The position numbers and the translations under genes were made by a program. Source: an uncultured Clostridium sp. (GTDB lineage Bacteria > Bacillota > Clostridia > TANB77 > CAG-508). Taken from it: a DNA stretch of 64,000 nt. The DNA is taken from the NCBI GenBank assembly GCA_900552135.1, contig URYN01000002.1, positions 107,852-171,851 on the forward strand, written 5' to 3'. The stretch's first letter is position 1, and each line of letters starts with the position of its first letter. Shown piece after piece: positions 34,407 through 43,158 of this stretch. The notes under the pieces are model-generated. The model did no database searches and had not been told where the DNA came from. It saw only the letters and a program-made list of their open reading frames with translations.

Positions 34407-37400
34407 TTATTCTTCATCATTTTTTACAGTCGTTGTAGCTTCTTCATTCTCCATTTCATCGTCTACCATAACATTGTCTATATCTGAATCTTCTACTGTT
34501 TCTGTATTTACTGATGTATTTTCTGAGCTTTCTGTTTCTTCTTGCTCTTCTGTATTGATGTGTATTTGTTTATATCTCTTCATACCAGTTCCGGCTGGGA
34601 TTAACTTACCAATGATAACATTTTCTTTTAATCCTATTAATTCATCTGTTTTGCCTTTTATTGCAGCTTCTGTTAAGACTCTTGTTGTCTCTTGGAATGA
34701 TGCTGCTGATAAGAAGCTTTCTGTTGCAAGTGATGCTTTTGTGATTCCAAGTAGAACACGTTTTCCAGTTGCAGGTCTTAATCCTTCTGCTTCAACTGCT
34801 TTGTTCTTATCTTCGAATTCATACATATCTACAAGTGAACCTGCAAACATGTCTGTATCTCCGTTGTCTTCTACCCTTATCTTCTTAAGCATTTGTCTTG
34901 CTATTACTTCGATGTGTTTGTCGTTTATATCAACACCTTGGTTTCTATAAACTTTTTGAACTTCAGCAATTATATACTCAAATACTCCCTCTGGGCCATT
35001 GATTGCAAGTACCTCAGCAGGGTTCTTAGAACCTTCTGTGATTTGGTCTCCTGCATTAAGCATGTCTCCATCTCTTACTTTTAATTTAGCACCAAATGGT
35101 ATTACGTATGTTTTGCTGTCGTCGTTAGAAGTAATTGTAACTTCTTTTCTCTTCTTTTCATCTTTGATAGAAACTTTACCAGCGATTTCAGTAATTATAG
35201 CAAGTCCCTTTGGTTTACGAGCTTCGAAAAGCTCCTCAACTCTAGGAAGACCTTGTGTAATATCTGCAACACCGGCAACACCACCAGAGTGAATAGTACG
35301 CATTGTAAGCTGTGTACCAGGCTCACCGATTGATTGTGCAGCAATAATTCCAATTGGATCTCCAATGTCAACTTCTTTTCTAGAAGCTAAGCCCATACCA
35401 TAACATTTAGCGCAAACACCATGTTCTGTTCTACATCCAATTACGCTACGAACCAATACTTTTGTTATTCCAGCTTCTACAATCTTGTCCGCAATCTCCT
35501 CTGTGATAAGTGTGTCTTTATCAACTATAACTTCACCAGTCTTAGGATCAACTACATCGTTCATTGGATATCTTCCAAGCAATCTTTCTTGCATTTTTTC
35601 TATTATTTGGTTTCCATCTTTAATGTCGTAAACATCGATTCCTTCTGTTGAACCACAGTCGTCTTCTCTTACGATTATGTCTTGAGAAACATCAACCAAT
35701 CTTCTTGTTAAGTATCCAGAGTCTGCAGTTCTAAGAGCAGTATCTGAAAGTCCTTTACGAGCACCGTGTGCAGAAATGAAATACTCTAATGCATCTAGGC
35801 CCTCCCTAAATGATGACTTGATTGGAATTTCAACTGTTCTACCAGTTGTACTAGCCATAAGTCCACGCATACCAGCAATTTGTTTTAACTGGTCTAAGTT
35901 ACCTCTGGCTCCAGAGTCAGACATCATGAACATTGGGTTTTCTTTATCAAAGTTTCTCTTCATTGCTTCCTTAACATCGTCTGTTGCTTTTTCCCATATT
36001 TTAATTACTTGATTATATCTTTCATCATCAGTAATTAAACCACGTCTATATTGTTTTAATATATTGTCTACATCTGCTTGAGCTTGTGCAATTATTGTCT
36101 TTTTCTCAGGTGGTACTTGAACATCAGCAACTGATACAGTTACAGCTCCTAATGTTGAGTATTTATAACCTGTAGATTTAATATAGTCTAGTAATTCTGC
36201 TGTTCTGCTTAGGCCATGTACAGAAATACATTTTCCTATTATTTTTCCTAGATTTTTCTTTGAAACTACACCATTTATTTCGTATTCGAATTCATTTTCT
36301 GGCTTGCTTCTATCAACAAATCCTAGGTCTTGAGGAATTCCTCTATTAAATATTATTTTACCTGGTGTTGTAGCAACTTTTGCATGTTTTTCAACACCAT
36401 CTACAATCTTAGATCTTCTTACGAATATCTTTGAGTGCATTGTTACATCATCGTTTGCTAAAGCCATTATAGCTTCTTCAGGAGATGAGAAATATGTTCC
36501 TTCACCCTTTTCTCCATCAACGTCCATTGTTAAGAAGTAACTTCCTAGAATCATATCCTGTGTAGGAGTTGTTACTGGCTTACCATCTTGTGGTTTTAAC
36601 AAGTTGTTTTCAGAAAGCATTAGGTATCTTGCTTCTGCTTGAGCTTCTGGTGATAATGGTAAGTGAATAGCCATTTGGTCACCATCGAAGTCAGCGTTGA
36701 ATGCTGTACAAACTAATGGGTGTAATTTTATTGCTCTACCTTCAACAAGTACTGGTTCGAATGCTTGGATACCAAGTCTGTGTAGTGTAGGAGCACGGTT
36801 TAGAAGTACTGGATGGTCTTTAATAACATCTTCTAGTATATCCCAAACTTCTGGACGTAATCTTTCTACCATTCTCTTTGCACTCTTTATGTTGTGTGCA
36901 ATTCCACGTCCAACTAATTCTTTCATTACAAATGGTTTGAATAATTCAACAGCCATTTCCTTTGGCACACCGCATTGGTAAATTTTAAGTTCTGGTCCAA
37001 CAACTATAACTGAACGTCCTGAATAGTCAACACGTTTTCCAAGTAAGTTTTGTCTGAATCTTCCTTGTTTACCTTTTAGCATGTCTGATAATGATTTAAG
37101 TGGTCTGTTTCCAGCTCCTGTAACAGGTCTTCCACGTCTTCCATTATCTATTAAAGCATCTACTGATTCTTGAAGCATTCTTTTTTCGTTTCTGACAATT
37201 ATTTCTGGAGCTCCAAGTTCTAGTAATCTCTTTAATCTGTTGTTTCTGTTTATAACTCTTCTGTATAAATCATTCAAATCTGATGTAGCAAATCTTCCAC
37301 CATCTAATTGAACCATTGGTCTTAAATCTGGTGGTATAACTGGTACTACTTGCATAACCATCCATTCAGGTCTGTTGTTTGAAAGTCTAAATGATTCTAC

Positions 37401-38039
37401 AGTGTCTAATCTTTTTACAAGTTTTGCTCTCTTTTGTTCACTAGCTTTTTCTAGTTCTTTCTTTAATTTTGCAGATAATTTGTCTAGGTCAATTTCTGAT
37501 AATAGAGTTCTTATTGGCTCTGCACCCATTTCTGCTTTGAATGAGCCTTTTCCAAACTTTTCAACAGCTTCAACATATTCTTTTTCAGATAATACTTGAG
37601 CTTTTGATAAAGTAGTTGATCCTTTGTCTGTTACTATGTAAGATGCAAAGTATACAACTTTTTCTAGTGCTTTTGGAGATACGTCTAGCATTAAAGCTAT
37701 TCTACTTGGTATTCCTTTGAAGTACCATATGTGAGCGACTGGGGCAGCAAGTTCAATATGCCCCATTCTCTCTCTTCTAACTTTAGATTTAGTAACTTCA
37801 ACACCACATCTATCGCAGACAATTCCCTTATATCTAACTCTTTTATATTTACCACAATGGCATTCCCAGTCTTTTGTTGGTCCAAATATTCTTTCACAGA
37901 ATAGACCATCTTTTTCTGGCTTCAATGTTCTATAATTGATGGTTTCTGGCTTTTTAACTTCTCCATGTGACCATTCTCTTATTTTTTCATCAGATGCTAT
38001 GCCAATTTTCATTTTATCAAAATTATTTAATTCATCCAC
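34407..38039 (-). CDS. rpoC: DNA-directed RNA polymerase beta' subunit
   Basis: Catalytic subunit of transcription. 1210 residues. Four zinc-ligand cysteines (C-H-C-G...C-D-R-C-G) lie near the N-terminus, the catalytic motif N-A-D-F-D-G-D-Q-M-A-I-H-L is intact, and the second zinc-binding C-R-T-E-H-G-V-C-A-K-C-Y-G is present. The bridge and trigger-loop segments (G-M-R-G-L-M-A; Q-L-T-M-R-T-I-H-S-G-G-V-A) are normal. The final about 45 residues are an acidic Glu/Asp/Thr-rich tail, longer than usual. The start is a GTG 27 bp after rpoB, with a GGGGGG ribosome site. No in-frame CGG was found. Confidence 0.98.
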   Translation of the reverse strand: MDELNNFDKMKIGIASDEKIREWSHGEVKKPETINYRTLKPEKDGLFCERIFGPTKDWECHCGKYKRVRYKGIVCDRCGVEVTKSKVRRERMGHIELAAPVAHIWYFKGIPSRIALMLDVSPKALEKVVYFASYIVTDKGSTTLSKAQVLSEKEYVEAVEKFGKGSFKAEMGAEPIRTLLSEIDLDKLSAKLKKELEKASEQKRAKLVKRLDTVESFRLSNNRPEWMVMQVVPVIPPDLRPMVQLDGGRFATSDLNDLYRRVINRNNRLKRLLELGAPEIIVRNEKRMLQESVDALIDNGRRGRPVTGAGNRPLKSLSDMLKGKQGRFRQNLLGKRVDYSGRSVIVVGPELKIYQCGVPKEMAVELFKPFVMKELVGRGIAHNIKSAKRMVERLRPEVWDILEDVIKDHPVLLNRAPTLHRLGIQAFEPVLVEGRAIKLHPLVCTAFNADFDGDQMAIHLPLSPEAQAEARYLMLSENNLLKPQDGKPVTTPTQDMILGSYFLTMDVDGEKGEGTYFSSPEEAIMALANDDVTMHSKIFVRRSKIVDGVEKHAKVATTPGKIIFNRGIPQDLGFVDRSKPENEFEYEINGVVSKKNLGKIIGKCISVHGLSRTAELLDYIKSTGYKYSTLGAVTVSVADVQVPPEKKTIIAQAQADVDNILKQYRRGLITDDERYNQVIKIWEKATDDVKEAMKRNFDKENPMFMMSDSGARGNLDQLKQIAGMRGLMASTTGRTVEIPIKSSFREGLDALEYFISAHGARKGLSDTALRTADSGYLTRRLVDVSQDIIVREDDCGSTEGIDVYDIKDGNQIIEKMQERLLGRYPMNDVVDPKTGEVIVDKDTLITEEIADKIVEAGITKVLVRSVIGCRTEHGVCAKCYGMGLASRKEVDIGDPIGIIAAQSIGEPGTQLTMRTIHSGGVAGVADITQGLPRVEELFEARKPKGLAIITEIAGKVSIKDEKKRKEVTITSNDDSKTYVIPFGAKLKVRDGDMLNAGDQITEGSKNPAEVLAINGPEGVFEYIIAEVQKVYRNQGVDINDKHIEVIARQMLKKIRVEDNGDTDMFAGSLVDMYEFEDKNKAVEAEGLRPATGKRVLLGITKASLATESFLSAASFQETTRVLTEAAIKGKTDELIGLKENVIIGKLIPAGTGMKRYKQIHINTEEQEETESSENTSVNTETVEDSDIDNVMVDDEMENEEATTTVKNDEE

Positions 38040-38065
38040 GCTTTTTTCCCCCCTGGATTATAATT

Positions 38066-41000
38066 TTATTCTTCATCATTAAAATCTTCATCTTCTAAAA
38101 GATTTTCGTCATCATTTCCGTTTAGAATGATGTCATCATCTTCATCATCTAAATCCTCAAAAAGCTTGTCGTCAGCTTCGCTACCGTCTTCATAATCATC
38201 GTCTGCCGACTCTTCTGTATATCCATCTGATAGTTCTTTTTCATCAACAACATTGTTGTCTTCGGCTAATGACTTATTTTCTATATTGCTGAAACTTGTT
38301 GCATCATCAATATCTTCTTTAAGTTCAACTTCCTCACCATCATGTGTATATAATCTTATGTCTAGTCCTAAAGCTTCTAGCTCTTTTACAAGAACTTTGA
38401 ATCCTTCTGGAACTCCTGGTTCAGGAATATTTTCACCTTTCACTATTGCTTCATAAGTCTTAACACGTCCAACAACATCATCTGATTTAACAGTTAACAT
38501 TTCTTGTAGTGAGTATGCAGCACCATAAGCTTCAAGTGCCCAAACCTCCATCTCTCCGAAACGTTGTCCACCGAATTGTGCTTTACCACCTAAAGGTTGT
38601 TGTGTAACTAATGAGTAAGGTCCTGTTGAACGAGCATGTATCTTATCATCAACTAAGTGATGTAATTTCATCATGTACATAACACCAACTGTAATTGGTT
38701 TAATGAATTGCTCTCCAGTTCTTCCATCGTATAGAATTGTTTTTCCATCACGACGTAATCCTGCTTCTTCTAGTAAGTCTTCAATTTCATAGTCTTTTGC
38801 ACCATCAAATACTGGTGTTGCAACTTTCCAACCTAATGCACGGGCAGCCATACCTAAGTGAACTTCAAGAACCTGTCCTAAGTTCATACGAGAAGGTATA
38901 CCCATTGGGTTAAGAACTATATCTACTGGTGTACCATCTGGTAAGAATGGTAAATCTTCTTCTGGTAATATTCTTGAAATAACACCTTTGTTACCATGAC
39001 GACCAGCCATTTTATCACCAACTGATATTTTTCTCTTTGTTGCTATATAGCATCTAATTACTTGGTTTACTCCAGGAGCTAGTTCTTCTGAATTTTCTCT
39101 AGTAAATATCTTGATATCTACTATTGTTCCAGCTTCTCCGTGTGGTACACGAAGTGATGTATCTCTAACTTCTCTAGATTTTTCACCAAATATTGCACGA
39201 AGTAATCTTTCTTCTGCTGTTAGCTCTGTTTCTCCCTTTGGAGTAACTTTACCAACTAATATATCTCCAGGTCTTACTTCTGCACCTATTCTTATAATAC
39301 CGTTTTCATCTAGGTCTTTTAATACGTCGTCACCAACGTTTGGAATATCTCTTGTGATTTCCTCTGGACCTAATTTTGTATCACGGCATTCACAATCATA
39401 TTCTTCAATGTGAATTGATGTGTAAACATCTTCCTTAACAAGTCTTTCACTTATTAATACGGCGTCCTCGTAGTTGTAACCTTCCCATGTAGAGAATGCT
39501 ATAATTACGTTTCTTCCTAATGCCATTTCACCATTTTTTGTAGCTGGTCCATCTGCTAAGATGTCTCCGGCTTTAACCATTTCACCCTTTTGAACAACTG
39601 GTCTTTGGTTAATACATGTTCCACCATTTGTTCTCTTGAATTTACGTAGTTTATAATGTTCTACTTCATTTTTCTTGTTTCTAACTTGTACTTCATCAGC
39701 TGTAACTTTTTCTATTATACCATCATTTTTAGCTGTTACTGTGATTTCAGAATCACGGGCAGCTTTGTATTCCATACCTGTTCCAACTATTGGAGATTCT
39801 GGTATTAGAAGTGGAACTGCTTGACGTTGCATGTTAGATCCCATTAGCGAACGCTTAACGTCATCATGCTCCAAGAAAGGTATCATTGCTGCTGCAACAG
39901 ATACTAATTGTTTTGGAGAAACATCAACGTAATCAACTTGGTCAGCGTTAACCTCTGTTATCTCTTCTTTATGTCTAACTTTTATTTTCTTATTTACAAA
40001 TCTTCCTTCGCTATCTACTGGTTCAGAAGCTTGTGCAATTATATATTTATCTTCTTCATCTGCAGGCATATATTCAACTATATCAGTTAATTTACCTGTT
40101 TCTTTATCCACTTTTCTATATGGTGTTTCTACAAATCCGTATTCATCTATCATAGCGAATGATGAAAGTGCTGAGATAAGTCCAATGTTTGGTCCTTCTG
40201 GAGATTCAACTGGGCATAGTCTACCATAGTGAGTATAGTGAATATCACGAACCTCGAATCCGGCTCTTTCACGAGAAAGACCTCCAGGTCCTAATGCTGA
40301 AATTCTTCTCTTATGAGTAAGCTCTGATAATGGGTTTGTTTGATCCATGAATTGTGATAATTGAGAGCTTCCAAAGAATTCTCTTATTGATGATGTGATA
40401 GGTTTTGTATTAATTAATGTTTGTGGTGTTACAGAGTCTAAGTCTTGTATTGTCATTCTTTCACGAACAACTCTTTCAAGTCTTGTTAAGCCAATTCTGA
40501 ATTGGTTTTGTAATAACTCTCCAACGCATCTAATACGTCTGTTTCCTAAGTGATCTATATCATCAACAGATCCTATTCCATATTCTAAGTTTAATAAGTA
40601 ACTTATTGAAGCAATCATATCTTCAGTAGTAATTGTTAGTGGTACTAATTCGCTATATCTTTCTTTAATTACATCATGTAATTTCTCGTCTGGAGTTGTA
40701 TCCATTATTGATTTTAATACATTGTAATTAACTCCCTCTTTAAAATGAAGATCTGATAAATCCACATTTGGTAACATTTTGTGGATATTTACTATGCCAT
40801 TTCCAATTACCCTTACTTTTTGATCATCTACTAAAACGTCTACTACATTTATTCCAGAATCTTGGATATTTTCAGCCATTTCTTCTGTGATTACTGCACC
40901 TTTTTCAGCTAAAACCTCTCCTGTTGATGGATCGATTATATCATCATAAGATACTTGTCCTGCAATTCTAGTAGCAAGTCTTAATTTTTTGTTGAATTTG

Positions 41001-41818
41001 TATCTTCCAACTTTAGCTAAATCATATCTTCTGTTATCGAAGAATAAACCATCGAATAAGTTTCTAGCAGCATCAGCTGTTGGAAGTTCCCCTGGTCTTA
41101 ATTTCTTATAAATTTCGATTATTGCTTCATCTTGAGTTTTAATTGGGTCTTTATCAAGTGTTGCCTTTATTTTTGGATTTCCGGCAAATAAGTCTAATAT
41201 TTGCTCATCTGTAACGAATCCTATACTTCTTAATAATGATGTAACTGGTAATTTTCTTGTTCTATCAACTCTTACATAGAATACATCATTTCCATCTGTT
41301 TCGTATTCAAGCCATGCACCCCTTATAGGCATAACTGTAGATGTATAGATTCTTTTTCCAGTCTTATCATAATCTTGAGCATAGTAGCAAGATGGAGAAC
41401 GTACTAATTGGCTTACGATTACTCTCTCTGCACCATTGATAATGAATGTGGCACTATCTGTCATTACAGGGAAATCACCTAAATAAATTTCCTGCTCTTT
41501 AATTTCTCCTGTTTCTTTGTTAATTAAACGTACCTTTACATGTAATCTTGTAGAGTATGTTGCATCTCTTTCTTTGGCTTCTTCCATTGTGTACTTTGTT
41601 TTTTCTTCCATGTGGTAATCTAAGAACTCTAATACTAGGTTTCCAGAATAATCAACTATAGGAGAAATATCTTTTAATACTTCACCTAGACCTTCTTCTA
41701 TGAACCAGTTGTAGGAATCTTTTTGCACTTGGATTAAATTAGGCATTTCGATAAAATCGCCTATTTTTGAAAAAGTTTTTCTTGAGCACTTTTCGTGTTT
41801 TACATCTTTTAACTTCAA
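38066..41818 (-). CDS. rpoB: DNA-directed RNA polymerase beta subunit
   Basis: 1250 residues. Familiar landmarks are the rifampicin-pocket region (F-F-G-S-S-Q-L-S-Q-F-M-D-Q-T-N-P-L and H-K-R-R-I-S-A-L-G-P-G-G), the catalytic E-D-A and G-R-H-G-N-K-G-V-I-S and the C-terminal Q-Q-P-L-G-G-K-A-Q-F-G-G-Q-R-F-G-E-M-E. The pocket has the susceptible-type residues. The last about 90 residues are acidic and disordered-looking, unusual in length. The start is a TTG with GAGGTGAAGGG upstream. rplJ/rplL do not lie upstream; instead there is a long leader and the nrdDG genes. Confidence 0.98.
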   Translation of the reverse strand: MKLKDVKHEKCSRKTFSKIGDFIEMPNLIQVQKDSYNWFIEEGLGEVLKDISPIVDYSGNLVLEFLDYHMEEKTKYTMEEAKERDATYSTRLHVKVRLINKETGEIKEQEIYLGDFPVMTDSATFIINGAERVIVSQLVRSPSCYYAQDYDKTGKRIYTSTVMPIRGAWLEYETDGNDVFYVRVDRTRKLPVTSLLRSIGFVTDEQILDLFAGNPKIKATLDKDPIKTQDEAIIEIYKKLRPGELPTADAARNLFDGLFFDNRRYDLAKVGRYKFNKKLRLATRIAGQVSYDDIIDPSTGEVLAEKGAVITEEMAENIQDSGINVVDVLVDDQKVRVIGNGIVNIHKMLPNVDLSDLHFKEGVNYNVLKSIMDTTPDEKLHDVIKERYSELVPLTITTEDMIASISYLLNLEYGIGSVDDIDHLGNRRIRCVGELLQNQFRIGLTRLERVVRERMTIQDLDSVTPQTLINTKPITSSIREFFGSSQLSQFMDQTNPLSELTHKRRISALGPGGLSRERAGFEVRDIHYTHYGRLCPVESPEGPNIGLISALSSFAMIDEYGFVETPYRKVDKETGKLTDIVEYMPADEEDKYIIAQASEPVDSEGRFVNKKIKVRHKEEITEVNADQVDYVDVSPKQLVSVAAAMIPFLEHDDVKRSLMGSNMQRQAVPLLIPESPIVGTGMEYKAARDSEITVTAKNDGIIEKVTADEVQVRNKKNEVEHYKLRKFKRTNGGTCINQRPVVQKGEMVKAGDILADGPATKNGEMALGRNVIIAFSTWEGYNYEDAVLISERLVKEDVYTSIHIEEYDCECRDTKLGPEEITRDIPNVGDDVLKDLDENGIIRIGAEVRPGDILVGKVTPKGETELTAEERLLRAIFGEKSREVRDTSLRVPHGEAGTIVDIKIFTRENSEELAPGVNQVIRCYIATKRKISVGDKMAGRHGNKGVISRILPEEDLPFLPDGTPVDIVLNPMGIPSRMNLGQVLEVHLGMAARALGWKVATPVFDGAKDYEIEDLLEEAGLRRDGKTILYDGRTGEQFIKPITVGVMYMMKLHHLVDDKIHARSTGPYSLVTQQPLGGKAQFGGQRFGEMEVWALEAYGAAYSLQEMLTVKSDDVVGRVKTYEAIVKGENIPEPGVPEGFKVLVKELEALGLDIRLYTHDGEEVELKEDIDDATSFSNIENKSLAEDNNVVDEKELSDGYTEESADDDYEDGSEADDKLFEDLDDEDDDIILNGNDDENLLEDEDFNDEE

Positions 41819-42009
41819 AACCCTTCACCTCATAAAAAAAATTAAAGCAGAATTTAATATATAAGATTACAAAAAAGTCCCTCTTGTTGATTTACTTTTA
41901 TAAATTACTTGAAGCTCACTGCTCTTTAAGCTTTGTTCGTTTATATTCAGCAAAACCCAATTCCTCTTTTTTGATAATTTACTTAACTAGATAAAAATTA
42001 TAGCAACAA

Positions 42010-42050
42010 AAAAACTATTGGCAACCCTTGCATTTGTTTTGCCAATTCTT
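42010..42050 (-). terminator. Attenuator-like intrinsic terminator in the rpoB leader
   Basis: On the minus strand, ATTGGCAA and TTGCCAAT (42017-42046) form an eight-base-pair stem that is followed by AG and seven T residues. It lies about 110 bases after a predicted start point and about 190 bases before rpoB, so transcription of rpoBC would have to pass it. Confidence 0.6.
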
Positions 42051-42162
42051 CTGTTGTTCTATCGTTTGTTTTCTATTTGATTTTTTATAATTATCACCCT
42101 TTACTTTTTCGTTCAGAGTCCAAAATTATTGTGGCAATTATCCACGTTATCAACATATATTA

Positions 42163-42192
42163 AGTATACACCAAATTAATTAGCAAAGTCAA
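42163..42192 (-). promoter_or_regulatory. Promoter of rpoBC
   Basis: On the minus strand TTGACT (42187-42192) and TATACT (42163-42168) are 18 bp apart. It lies about 345 bp upstream of rpoB, giving a long untranslated leader. Confidence 0.65.
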
Positions 42193-42337
42193 GCAAATTT
42201 GGAATAAATTTTGTTAATATTTTAGAATTTTTTATGATTTTTTCAGAGTTACTAATAAAACTGATTTTTTATTTAAAATAGCACATATTAAAAGCCTGTT
42301 TTCTCCTACTTCTAGTATTATCTTCAAGTAGCAAAAT

Positions 42338-42366
42338 AAAAGACCCGAAGCATTTCGAGTCTTTCC
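42338..42366. terminator. Intrinsic terminator after nrdG
   Basis: AAAGACCCGAA and TTCGAGTCTTT pair with a small mismatch; the minus strand ends in a T-rich TTTTATTT. It separates nrdG from the rpoB promoter. Confidence 0.75.
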
Positions 42367-42450
42367 TATTTTGAGTTTATTTATTCTTGGACTTATTTAT
42401 TTTTTGATTTATTTATTTTCGAATTTATCCAATCCTTATTTGATATTAAT

Positions 42451-42945
42451 TTAATCACAAAAAAGCACTATTTCGTCTTTCTTTAAACTTTTTTGGACAT
42501 CTATTACTCTTTGATTAGATGATCCTTTCCATTTTAAAGTTGGATTGTGTAATTCATCAACATATTGTCCATCAACCAATACATCTATGTATTTCAATAC
42601 TTCTTTATCTTTCAGGTCTTTATCAAACAAAAATCCCGTCCATACCCATAAGTTCTTTTTAGGGAATTTTTTCTTGAAAGCTTTTGCAATTTCAAGTGTT
42701 CCCTCTATATTCTTTGGGTGCATTGGTTCTCCTCCCAATATAGATAATCCCTCTATATTAGGGTTATCGCATAATTCTAATAGTCTGTTTAACGTATTTT
42801 CTGTAAATTCTTTTCCACCTGCAAAATCGTGTGTTTCTTGGTTGAAGCAACCCTTGCAGTTAAAAGTACAGCCCTGTTCAAATATAGAAACTCTTACACC
42901 TGGTCCATCTGATATATCCATTTTTCTGATTTTATTGTATCTCAT
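42451..42945 (-). CDS. nrdG: Anaerobic ribonucleotide reductase activating protein
   Basis: A radical SAM enzyme that makes the glycyl radical of NrdD. 164 residues: V-S-I-F-E-Q-G-C-T-F-N-C-K-G-C-F-N-Q-E-T with the C-X3-C-X2-C motif at residues 26, 30 and 33; L-S-I-L-G-G-E-P-M-H-P-K (SAM-binding) and V-W-T-G-F. The C-terminus V-D-G-Q-Y-V is typical. It lies about 210 bp after nrdD with a GC-rich repeat in between. Confidence 0.95.
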   Translation of the reverse strand: MRYNKIRKMDISDGPGVRVSIFEQGCTFNCKGCFNQETHDFAGGKEFTENTLNRLLELCDNPNIEGLSILGGEPMHPKNIEGTLEIAKAFKKKFPKKNLWVWTGFLFDKDLKDKEVLKYIDVLVDGQYVDELHNPTLKWKGSSNQRVIDVQKSLKKDEIVLFCD

Positions 42946-43077
42946 TGGCTTCCCTTCCTTTTATCATTATCTATTTTTCAATTTTTCAACATTTCTAAGC
43001 ATTTCTTATTTTTCTCATTCTTTTATATTAGTTATTGTTAAATTATTTATTTTTGCATTACGAATTTATTTTATTAA

Positions 43078-43148
43078 TTCGCCCAAAAAGGGGCGTCCCC
43101 TTTGGGCGAAAGTTTTTCTTCTTTGGGCGAGCTTTTCTTTTGGGCGAA
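43078..43148. repeat. GC-rich inverted repeat, copy 2 (after nrdD)
   Basis: Bases 43078-43100 are the exact reverse complement of 17504-17526 (GGGGACGCCCCTTTTTGGGC plus GAA). The neighbouring T-T-T-GGGCGA motif is repeated at about 43101-43110, 43122-43130 and 43139-43147. The element starts about 10 bp after the nrdD stop, the same position relative to the gene as copy 1 after porB. Confidence 0.8.
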
Positions 43149-43158
43149 TTATAGTTTT

